Source: Gemmatimonadota bacterium | Lineage (GTDB): Bacteria; Gemmatimonadota; Gemmatimonadetes; Gemmatimonadales; GWC2-71-9 | Length of the DNA stretch: 6,137 nucleotides | Assembly (NCBI GenBank): GCA_029859185.1 | Contig: JAOUDR010000187.1 | Location: forward strand, 1-6,137 | Direction of reading: 5' to 3' | Shown here: positions 1 through 5,765 of the stretch, in pieces | How the letters are laid out: each line of letters begins with the position of its first letter | How positions within the stretch are numbered: the stretch's first letter is position 1 | Made by a program: the position numbers and the translations under genes | The notes under the pieces: generated by a model | What the model was told of the DNA's origin: nothing | The model's input: the letters and a program-made list of their open reading frames with translations, nothing else | Database searches by the model: none

Positions 1-1292
1 TGACGGAGGAGACGCGCTCTCAGAAGGTCGCCGTCGTCGGCGCGGGCCCGAGCGGCCTGTCGTGCGCGTACCAACTGGCCCGGCGCGGATACGCGGTCAC
101 GGTCTTCGAAGCCCTTGAGAAGCCGGGTGGCATGCTGCTGTGGGGCATTCCCGGGTATCGGCTCCCCGAGACGGTGCTCCAGGCGGAGATTCAGAAGATC
201 GTCGACCTTGGCGTCGCGCTGAAATGCGGTGTCAAGATCGGACGGGATATCACTCTCCGGGAGCTGCGGGCGTCGTACGACGCCGTCTACGTGGCGCTCG
301 GCGCACAGCAGGGCGTGACGCTCGGTGTCGAAGGGGAAGATGCGCCCAACATCTTCAGTGGCGTGGACTTTCTCAGTCGCTTCCACCACGGTGAGCGACT
401 CGAGCTGGGCAAGGACGTCGTCGTGATCATCGTGGGCGGTGGGGATACCGCCATCGACGCGGCGCGCATCTGCCGACGGCTCGGCGCCAATGTGACGATC
501 CTCTACCGCCGCACGCGAGCGGAAATGCCGGCGATTGCCGAGGAGGTAGACGAGGCACTGAAGGAGGGGATCCGGATCGAGTTCCTGGCGGCCCCCGTGG
601 GATTCCGCAAGGAAGACGGTCGGATTGTCGCCATGCGCGCGATCCGCATGGAACTGGGAGAGCCGGACGCCTCCGGGCGCCGTCGGCCGGTTCCCATCGA
701 AGGGTCCGAGTTCGAGATCCCGGCGAGTGCCGTGATTTCCGCCATCAGCCAGTCGCCGGACTTCACGGGCTTCGAGTCGCTGATCGACGGCAAGAGCTGG
801 ATCACGGTCGATGAGGAAGGCGCCACGAACACGCCGGGCATCTGGGCCGGTGGCGACGTCACGCAACTGGATCTGGTCACCACGGCGGTCGGACACGGAC
901 GCCGCGCGGCCGAGGCCATCGAGCACCAGTTCCTCGGCACCTCGCGCGAGCCCGACCGGATGGAGGTCATCCGTCCCGCCAAGATGCTCCTGGACCACTA
1001 CGCACAGGCAGCGCGCAACGAGCCGGCGGCGCTCGCGGTGGAACAGCGTCTGACCGACGTAGACCGCGAGGTGAACCTCGGGCTCGCCGCCGAGCAGGTC
1101 ATCGAAGAATCGCGGCGGTGCATGAGCTGCGGTTTTTGCATGGATTGCGAGAAGTGCTGGATGTACTGCCAGGACCAGGCAATCGAGAAGCCGATGCAGA
1201 AGGGGGTCCTGTACCCATTCAAGCTGCAGAACTGCACGGGGTGTGCCAAGTGCGCCGAGATCTGCCCATGCGGTTTCATCGAAATGGCCTAG
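1..1292 (+). CDS. dsrL: DsrL-like NAD(P)H:acceptor oxidoreductase, FAD and [4Fe-4S] protein (5' end missing)
   Basis: This cytoplasmic iron-sulfur flavoprotein of the glutamate synthase small-subunit (GltD) type is read as DsrL, which in sulfur oxidisers passes electrons between the DsrAB sulfite reductase system and NAD(P). The frame is open from base 3 (429 residues visible). Seen in order: the FAD dinucleotide motif GAGPSG (nt 39-56), the GltD-type stretch GGMLLWGIPGYRLP, a second Rossmann motif GGGDTA (nt 435-452) followed by YRRTRAEMP, whose arginines could contact an NADP phosphate, and the second FAD motif GIWAGGDV (nt 837-860). The C-terminus is a two-cluster ferredoxin domain: six cysteines at nt 1119-1169, containing CxxCxxCxxxC, then CxxCxxCxxxCP at nt 1233-1271. 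The N-terminal helical/Fe-S region expected in the family is outside the window. Bases 1-2 (tg) could be the end of a start codon, so a short form cannot be excluded. The next gene, dsrN, starts 4 bases downstream. The family call is firm; DsrL rather than another GltD-like protein rests mainly on the neighbours. Confidence 0.8.
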   Translation, partial: TEETRSQKVAVVGAGPSGLSCAYQLARRGYAVTVFEALEKPGGMLLWGIPGYRLPETVLQAEIQKIVDLGVALKCGVKIGRDITLRELRASYDAVYVALGAQQGVTLGVEGEDAPNIFSGVDFLSRFHHGERLELGKDVVVIIVGGGDTAIDAARICRRLGANVTILYRRTRAEMPAIAEEVDEALKEGIRIEFLAAPVGFRKEDGRIVAMRAIRMELGEPDASGRRRPVPIEGSEFEIPASAVISAISQSPDFTGFESLIDGKSWITVDEEGATNTPGIWAGGDVTQLDLVTTAVGHGRRAAEAIEHQFLGTSREPDRMEVIRPAKMLLDHYAQAARNEPAALAVEQRLTDVDREVNLGLAAEQVIEESRRCMSCGFCMDCEKCWMYCQDQAIEKPMQKGVLYPFKLQNCTGCAKCAEICPCGFIEMA

Positions 1293-1296
1293 GGTA

Positions 1297-2700
1297 ATGA
1301 CGACTCCGCGGCTGCTGATCGCGGGGCTGAACGGAGGCAGCGGCAAGACACTGCTGTCGATCGGGGTGCTCGCGGCGTGGCGCCGGTCTGGCCACGCCGT
1401 GGCCGCCTTCAAGAAGGGCCCGGACTACATCGACGCCGCGTGGCTGTCGCGTGCCGCCGGGTCACCGTGTCGCAACCTCGACCTGTTTCTGATGTCGCCC
1501 GACGCGATCCGCGGATCGTTTGCCGCGGCCACCGGGCGTGCCGATGTGGCACTTGTCGAGGGCAACCGCGGCCTGTTCGACGGCGCGGACGCTCGGGGCA
1601 CCTACAGTACCGCCGAGCTGGCCAAGCTGCTGCGGACTCCCGTCGTCCTGGTCGTGGATTGCACGAAATCCACCCGGACGGTGGCGGCACTGGTCCTCGG
1701 CTGTCAGCAACTCGATCCCGACGTCCCGATACGCGGCGTCATCCTCAATCGGGTCGCCGGCAGCCGGCACGAAACGGTCGTCCGTCAGGCCGTGGCAGAC
1801 GCATGCCAGCTGCCGGTTCTCGGTGCCCTGCCTCGTCTCGAGCCGCACCCATTCCCGGAACGGCACCTTGGTCTGGTGCCGCCTGAGGAGCATGCGCAGC
1901 TCGATACCGCGGTCGCCCACGCGGCCGACATCGCGGAGCGGTACCTGGACCTGCACGCCATGCTCGGGATCGCTCGGGGGGCACCGACCCTCCCCGCTTG
2001 GTCAACCGCGTGGCCCGATACGACACCGGCGACTACCGCGCGGGTGGGGGTGTTCCGGGACGCCGCCTTTCAATTCTACTATCCCGAGAACCTCGAAGCG
2101 TTGGCCCGCGCCGGGGCGTACCTCATCGAGATTTCACCCCTCGCGGACGGGGACCTCCCCGACCTCGACGCCCTGTACGTCGGCGGGGGGTTCCCCGAAA
2201 CGGCCGCCGGCGCGCTTGCCGACAACCGGGCGTTCCGCGCGTCGGTGCGCGATGCGGTGGCGGCTGGGCTTCCCGTCTATGCCGAATGCGGCGGCGCGGT
2301 CTACCTGGGCACCCAGCTCGTGATCGAAGGCCGCACCTACCCCATGGTCGGGGCGCTTCCGGCCGTATTCGGGTTCGCCGAACGGCCGCGCGGTCACGGC
2401 TATGCGGAGCTCGAGACCGTGACGCCCAACCCGTTCTTCGACGTGGGGCAGTCGATCGTGGGTCATGAGTTCCACTACACGTTCCTCGAGACCCTCACCG
2501 CCGACACCGTGTCGTTCGCCTTCCGGGTACGGCGCGGGCACGGCTGTGGTGGCCGCTCGGACGGCTTGTGCCACCGCAATGTCCTCGCGTCGTACACCCA
2601 CGTACACGCGCTGGGGACGCCCGCGTGGGCGCCAGGGGTCCTGCGCGCAGCCCGGCGGTGCCAGACCGCGGACGCGCGCGCCAGCGGCGTCGGGGCCTGA
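1297..2700 (+). CDS. dsrN: DsrN, siroheme amidase of the cobyrinate a,c-diamide synthase (CobB/CbiA) family
   Basis: The predicted reaction is ATP- and glutamine-dependent amidation of a siroheme carboxylate, giving the siroheme amide cofactor of DsrAB. The protein has 467 residues, a normal length for CobB/CbiA. The N-terminal synthetase half has a P-loop-like AGLNGGSGKT (residues 9-18) and the family motif KKGPDYID (39-46). The C-terminal half is a class I glutamine amidotransferase with YVGGGFPE (from 294), the nucleophile cysteine in AECGG (Cys331) and GHEFHY (389-394) bearing the catalytic histidine. The ATG at 1297 is chosen because it starts directly before the conserved strand and P-loop; an in-frame ATG at 1243 would add 18 unconserved residues and overlap the dsrL ferredoxin codons. 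The start lies 4 bases after the dsrL stop, so translation is probably coupled. A true cobyrinate synthase (cobB/cbiA) is the alternative, but no cobalamin gene is nearby while DsrL-like and siroheme genes are. Confidence 0.88.
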   Translation: MTTPRLLIAGLNGGSGKTLLSIGVLAAWRRSGHAVAAFKKGPDYIDAAWLSRAAGSPCRNLDLFLMSPDAIRGSFAAATGRADVALVEGNRGLFDGADARGTYSTAELAKLLRTPVVLVVDCTKSTRTVAALVLGCQQLDPDVPIRGVILNRVAGSRHETVVRQAVADACQLPVLGALPRLEPHPFPERHLGLVPPEEHAQLDTAVAHAADIAERYLDLHAMLGIARGAPTLPAWSTAWPDTTPATTARVGVFRDAAFQFYYPENLEALARAGAYLIEISPLADGDLPDLDALYVGGGFPETAAGALADNRAFRASVRDAVAAGLPVYAECGGAVYLGTQLVIEGRTYPMVGALPAVFGFAERPRGHGYAELETVTPNPFFDVGQSIVGHEFHYTFLETLTADTVSFAFRVRRGHGCGGRSDGLCHRNVLASYTHVHALGTPAWAPGVLRAARRCQTADARASGVGA

Positions 2701-2711
2701 CGGGGACGGCT

Positions 2712-3365
2712 ATGGCGATCATCACCATCTCCCGGGGAACCAAGAGCGGCGGGCGGGCCGTCGCCGAGTGCCTTGCCAAAGGCCTTGGCTATCCGTGCGT
2801 GGCGCGCGAGGTGCTCCAGGAAGCCGCCGAGGCCCTGGGGGCCTCCGAGGCGAAGGTCCGGGAGAAGCTCACGACCCCCCCGGGGCCCTGGGACGTGATC
2901 ACGCGAGAGCGTCACGCCTACGTCGTGGCCGTCCAGTCAGCCCTGGCGAGCCGGTGCGTCGGCGGGAACCTGATCTACCACGGACTGGCCGGCCAGTTTC
3001 TCCTGCGGGATCTCCAAGGCGTCCTGCGCGTCCGGCTCGTCGCCCCCATGCCGCTGCGTGTCCAGGCGATCGTGGGCCTCCACGCGCACACGACACACGA
3101 GGCGGCCGAGCGGTTCATTCGGAAGTTGGATCGTGAGCGGCGGCGGTGGGTGAGACGCATGTACGGGGTGGACCTCACCGACACCTCCCTGTACGAGCTC
3201 ACCATCAACCTGGAGTCCATCGCGCTCGAGACGGCGTGCCTGATGATCGGCACGCTGGCACGCCGCCCGCCGTACGAGACCACGGACGCCATGCTGGCCC
3301 GCATCGACGAATTCGCGACCACCAGCCGCCGTCACCTTCAGGCGATAGCCGGAGGGGGCCGATGA
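2712..3365 (+). CDS. cytidylate kinase-like family protein, first tandem copy
   Basis: This 217-residue protein resembles the cytidylate-kinase-like family (PF13189 type), a branch of P-loop NMP kinases whose substrates are mostly unknown. It begins MAIITISRG and continues with a modified nucleotide loop, RGTKSGGRAVAE (residues 8-19), rather than a classical GxxGxGK[ST]. A conserved LGYPCVAREVLQEA stretch (25-38), an NLIYHGLAGQ core strand (86-95), an RLVAP strand (108-112) and a lid-like region with RKLDRERRRWVRRMYG (137-152) follow, then SLYELTIN (159-166), equivalent to the family's DP-LYD-VIN motif. The ATG at 2712 is preferred because the family starts exactly at this strand and a GGGGA lies 5 bases upstream. 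It follows dsrN by 11 bases. By eye it is about 40% identical to the next gene. A nucleotide kinase activity is not assured; a regulatory NTP-binding role is possible. Confidence 0.85.
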   Translation: MAIITISRGTKSGGRAVAECLAKGLGYPCVAREVLQEAAEALGASEAKVREKLTTPPGPWDVITRERHAYVVAVQSALASRCVGGNLIYHGLAGQFLLRDLQGVLRVRLVAPMPLRVQAIVGLHAHTTHEAAERFIRKLDRERRRWVRRMYGVDLTDTSLYELTINLESIALETACLMIGTLARRPPYETTDAMLARIDEFATTSRRHLQAIAGGGR

Positions 3366-3418
3366 GTCCGGGCAACGGACCGCGACAGCATGGCAGGCCC
3401 GACCGCGGGGGGGGGTGA
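3362..3418 (+). CDS. possible 18-codon mini-ORF overlapping the kinase-like stop (ATGA)
   Basis: An ATG at 3362 overlaps the stop of the first kinase-like gene as ATGA and opens an 18-codon frame that ends with TGA at 3416-3418, three bases before the start of the second kinase-like gene. The peptide is short and rich in Gly, Pro and Arg, with no motif. It could be a leader that carries ribosomes into the next gene by reinitiation, or it could be chance in GC-rich DNA. Only the geometry supports it. Confidence 0.15.
   Translation: MSPGNGPRQHGRPDRGGG
3407..3415 (+). repeat. nine-G homopolymer tract before the second kinase-like gene
   Basis: Nine consecutive G bases lie 6 bases upstream of the ATG at 3422. 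The run could act as an anti-SD-pairing purine tract for that start. Homopolymers this long are prone to slippage, in the cell and in sequencing. It lies outside the flanking genes, so a length change would alter spacing or the mini-ORF frame, not the kinase-like proteins. Confidence 0.9.
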
Positions 3419-3421
3419 CGC

Positions 3422-4240
3422 ATGGCGATCGTCAGCATCTGTCGCGGATCGAAGAGTGGTGGCCAAGCGCTGGCCGAGTGCCTTGCGGACTACCTGGACT
3501 ATCCGCTGCTGGGACGAGAGATCCTCCAGACCACCGCGACGGCCTTCGGCGTGTCGGAAGAGGAGGTGACCCATCACTTCCATCGGTCGCCGACCGTCTG
3601 GGACCGGCACGCGGCCATCCGTCGGGTCTACGTCGTCGCCGTCCAGGCCACCCTCGCCGAGCACCTGTCCACCGGCAACCTCGTGTACCACGGCCTGGCC
3701 GGCCAGGTGCTCCTGCGGGGCCTGCCGAGTGTCATGCGGATTCGACTGATTGCACCGGTCGAGATGCGGGTGCGCGTGCTGATGGAATCCGACGGCATGA
3801 CCCGAAGCGCCGCGGACCAGCACATCCGGACGGTCGATGCAGCACGCGCCCGCTGGGTGAAGATGATGTACGGCGAGCACATCGAGGATCCGACCCTGTA
3901 CGACATGGTGATCAACGTCGCGACGATGTCGATCCCCACGGCGTGCGATTTCATCGCGGTCGGGCTCCAGCAGCCGGAATTCGCCGTCACCGACGACGTC
4001 CTCTCGCAGTTCGGGGATTTCCGGGTGGCATGCCGGGTCAAGCTCGCCCTGGTTTCCGAGTCGGAGACACGCGGACTGCCGCTCGAGGTCAAGGCGCATG
4101 CGGGGGTCGTGACCGTCTCGGGGAGCGCGCCGATGCTCGCGACCGGCGAAACCGGGGATCGTATTGCCGCGATCGCTCGAGGCGTGCGGGGGGTGAAAGA
4201 GGTGCGGCTCAAGGTGCAGTGGTTCGATCCCTACCCGTAG
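3422..4240 (+). CDS. cytidylate kinase-like protein with C-terminal BON domain, second tandem copy
   Basis: This 272-residue paralog of the preceding gene has the same order of motifs: MAIVSICRG, the altered nucleotide loop RGSKSGGQALAE (residues 8-19), DYPLLGREILQ, NLVYHGLAGQ (86-95), RLIAP (107-111), a lid-like ARARWVKMMYG (141-151) and DPTLYDMVIN (156-165). Unlike the first copy it continues for about 65 residues that read as a BON domain (about 202-266): an initial helix with CRVKLALV, a strand LEVKAHAGVVTVSGSAP, a helix with GDRIAAIARGV and a closing strand VKEVRLKV. BON domains are usually found in envelope or membrane-contacting proteins and in some ligand-binding regulators; no signal peptide is present here, so the protein should be cytoplasmic. 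The start at 3422 matches the family N-terminus. Substrate and function are unknown. A sensor or assembly role is as likely as CMP phosphorylation. Confidence 0.85.
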   Translation: MAIVSICRGSKSGGQALAECLADYLDYPLLGREILQTTATAFGVSEEEVTHHFHRSPTVWDRHAAIRRVYVVAVQATLAEHLSTGNLVYHGLAGQVLLRGLPSVMRIRLIAPVEMRVRVLMESDGMTRSAADQHIRTVDAARARWVKMMYGEHIEDPTLYDMVINVATMSIPTACDFIAVGLQQPEFAVTDDVLSQFGDFRVACRVKLALVSESETRGLPLEVKAHAGVVTVSGSAPMLATGETGDRIAAIARGVRGVKEVRLKVQWFDPYP

Positions 4241-4263
4241 GGGCCGGTGGGAGCGCGGGAAGT

Positions 4264-4269
4264 GAGGAG
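4264..4269 (+). promoter_or_regulatory. ribosome binding site GAGGAG for the TauE/SafE gene
   Basis: A near-ideal GAGGAG lies 5 bases before the ATG at 4275 and fixes that start. It lies in the 34-base gap after the BON-fused gene, in which no hairpin or promoter is apparent. It is one of the clearest Shine-Dalgarno sequences in the window. Confidence 0.75.
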
Positions 4270-4274
4270 CGGGA

Positions 4275-5279
4275 ATGGGTGTGCGCAGCGGGATCCGCCA
4301 CGTGTGGCGGAAGTGGTGGTGGCTCGTTGGGGCCGGGACCGGCTTGGCGGTCGTCGCATTGACGCTGGTCGTGCTGCCGAACCCGTCCGTGGCCCAAGCT
4401 GCCGCCACTGCGACCACCGGGACCACGATCGCGTGGTGGATCTGGCCGCTCGTCCTGTTTGGGCTCACGATCGTGATGGGCATCCTCGCCGCGCTGGGTG
4501 GCGTGGGTGGCGGGGTGCTCTTCGTGCCGATCGTGAGCGGGTTCTTCCCGTTTCACCTCGACTTCGTCCGCGGGTGTGGTCTGCTGGTGGCATTGAGCGG
4601 CGCGCTCGCGGCGGGCCCCGGGTTTCTGAAGATGAATCTGGCCAGCCTGCGACTCGCCATTCCCGTCGCGCTGATCGCATCCGCGTGCGCCATCGTCGGT
4701 GCCATGATCGGCCTTGCCTTGCCGACGAACATCGTGCAGACCGCGCTGGGGATGGCCATCCTGGCGATCGTCGTCATTATGCTGATCGCGCGCAAGTCCG
4801 AGTTCCCGGACGTCCCGCACGCCGACCGCCTGTCTTCCATCCTGCACATCCACGGCGTCTACCGCGAAGCCAGCCTCGGCCAGACGATCGACTGGAAGAT
4901 CCATCGCACCATCCCCGGACTGCTGATGTTCATCGTGATCGGTCTGATGGCGGGCATGTTCGGACTCGGGGCGGGGTGGGCCAACGTCCCGGTCCTGAAC
5001 CTCGTGATGGGCGCGCCGCTCAAGGTCAGCGTCGCCACGAGCAAGTTCCTCCTCTCGATCACCGACACGTCCGCGGCCTGGGTCTATCTGAACCAAGGGT
5101 GCGTAATCCCGATGATGGTCGTGCCGTCGCTCGTGGGGATCATGCTGGGCTCGTTCGTGGGCGTGCGCCTGCTCCGGATTGCGAAGCCGCGGATGGTCCG
5201 GCGCATCGTGATTGGACTGCTGCTGTTTTCGGGAGCCAAGGCCTTCACCAAGGGTCTCGGGCTGCCGTTCTTCTTCTGA
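4275..5279 (+). CDS. TauE/SafE-family membrane permease (sulfite or sulfur-anion exporter)
   Basis: This inner-membrane protein of 334 residues has the two-repeat architecture of the TauE/SafE family. Repeat one begins GILAALGGVGGGVLFVPIV (69-87), and repeat two begins GLMAGMFGLGAGWANVPVL (223-241), continuing into the conserved APLKVSVATSKFLLSI (247-262). A polar loop of about 40 residues (172-212, with ADRLSSILHIHG) separates them. About eight to ten hydrophobic segments are visible. The N-terminus is longer than in minimal members: a WRKWWW start, a hydrophobic stretch (about 15-34) and then an Ala-rich SVAQAAATA that resembles a signal-peptidase site, so the first segment may be a cleaved signal or an extra helix. 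Family members export sulfite, sulfoacetate or other organosulfur anions. In this setting sulfite or a related anion is the likely cargo, and direction is not decidable. It is followed 13 bases later by a small membrane protein that is probably its partner. Confidence 0.9.
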   Translation: MGVRSGIRHVWRKWWWLVGAGTGLAVVALTLVVLPNPSVAQAAATATTGTTIAWWIWPLVLFGLTIVMGILAALGGVGGGVLFVPIVSGFFPFHLDFVRGCGLLVALSGALAAGPGFLKMNLASLRLAIPVALIASACAIVGAMIGLALPTNIVQTALGMAILAIVVIMLIARKSEFPDVPHADRLSSILHIHGVYREASLGQTIDWKIHRTIPGLLMFIVIGLMAGMFGLGAGWANVPVLNLVMGAPLKVSVATSKFLLSITDTSAAWVYLNQGCVIPMMVVPSLVGIMLGSFVGVRLLRIAKPRMVRRIVIGLLLFSGAKAFTKGLGLPFFF

Positions 5280-5283
5280 GGGG
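5278..5283 (+). promoter_or_regulatory. ribosome binding site GAGGGG deciding the start at 5293
   Basis: GAGGGG overlaps the TauE/SafE stop codon and sits 9 bases before the ATG at 5293. No comparable purine run precedes the in-frame ATG at 5308, and the upstream in-frame ATG at 5212 lies inside the permease gene. It therefore supports 5293 as the start and suggests coupling to the permease. Confidence 0.6.
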
Positions 5284-5292
5284 TTGGCATCG

Positions 5293-5754
5293 ATGGGTAC
5301 CCTCGCGATGACCGAAGCCGCGACACAGCCCCGCGTCGACGATGAGCAGTGGCGCTACGCGTCCATTCTCCAGGTCGGCGTGGACGCCGGGCTGCTCGTC
5401 CTCCTCGTCACATTCGCGCTCTACGTCTCGGGCATCGTGGCTCCCAGTGTGCCGCTGCACGAGCTCCCCAACTACTGGGAACTGAGCGTACACGAGTACC
5501 TCGAAGCAACCAACGCGGAGCACCTGCACCACGAGCACGTCATCACCGGGTGGGCGTGGCTCTCGGTGGTCGGCAAGGGGGACTATCTCAACTTCGTGGG
5601 CATTGCCCTGCTGGGCGGCGTGACCATCGTCTGTTTCCTCGGGATCCTCCCAGCGCTGCTCCGCAAGGGAGACCGGATCTACGCCGTCATGGCCGGACTG
5701 GAAGTACTGGTCCTCACGCTGGCAGCGAGCGGCTTGCTCGCGGTCGGACACTGA
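5293..5754 (+). CDS. small three-helix membrane protein, DUF1634-like, paired with TauE/SafE permease
   Basis: This 153-residue protein has three clear hydrophobic segments, at about 25-49 (VGVDAGLLVLLVTFALYVSG), 99-123 (LNFVGIALLGGVTIVCFLGI) and 130-151 (YAVMAGLEVLVLTLAASGLL). Between the first and second lies a loop of about 50 residues containing PNYWELSVHEYLEAT and a histidine-rich stretch (His56, 67, 77, 79, 80, 82). Size, helix number and position after a TauE/SafE gene match the DUF1634 pattern, small membrane proteins that commonly accompany TauE/SafE permeases. The family assignment is by general resemblance and not by a diagnostic motif. Its role is presumably an accessory subunit of the permease; the loop might bind a metal ion or face the transported anion. 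No signal peptide is apparent, and the N-terminal 20 residues are polar. Confidence 0.6.
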   Translation: MGTLAMTEAATQPRVDDEQWRYASILQVGVDAGLLVLLVTFALYVSGIVAPSVPLHELPNYWELSVHEYLEATNAEHLHHEHVITGWAWLSVVGKGDYLNFVGIALLGGVTIVCFLGILPALLRKGDRIYAVMAGLEVLVLTLAASGLLAVGH

Positions 5755-5756
5755 CC

Positions 5757-5760
5757 GGAG
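5757..5760 (+). promoter_or_regulatory. ribosome binding site GGAG for the siroheme synthase gene
   Basis: GGAG lies 5 bases before the ATG at 5766, within the 11-base gap after the small membrane protein. It favours this start over the internal ATG at 5811 (residue 16), which is preceded by a C-rich stretch. Confidence 0.5.
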
Positions 5761-5765
5761 ACCCG

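Noticed and set aside
1243..1296. In-frame upstream ATG extending dsrN by 18 residues
   Set aside because: It overlaps the conserved ferredoxin codons of dsrL, and the added residues match nothing in the family. The ATG at 1297 starts right at the conserved first strand.
2568..2711. Upstream ATG extending the first kinase-like gene by 48 residues
   Set aside because: The extension lies within the end of dsrN and is Arg/Pro-rich. The family begins at MAIITISRG, encoded from 2712.
4241..4274. Possible terminator or promoter in the gap before the permease gene
   Set aside because: I see no inverted repeat with a T run and no recognisable -35/-10 pair, only a ribosome binding site.
3338..4483. 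Long open frame on the minus strand (381 codons) opposite the BON-fused kinase-like gene
   Set aside because: It is rich in His, Arg and Pro with no domain pattern and is fully antisense to a gene with clear family motifs. Long antisense frames are expected in GC-rich coding DNA.
4209..5096. Minus-strand open frame (295 codons) opposite the permease gene
   Set aside because: Its composition is dominated by Asp, Arg, His and Gln with no hydrophobic core, which is the typical antisense image of a membrane protein gene.
5212..5292. Upstream ATG extending the small membrane protein by 27 residues
   Set aside because: It overlaps the end of the permease gene in another frame. The ATG at 5293 has a GAGGGG at suitable spacing.
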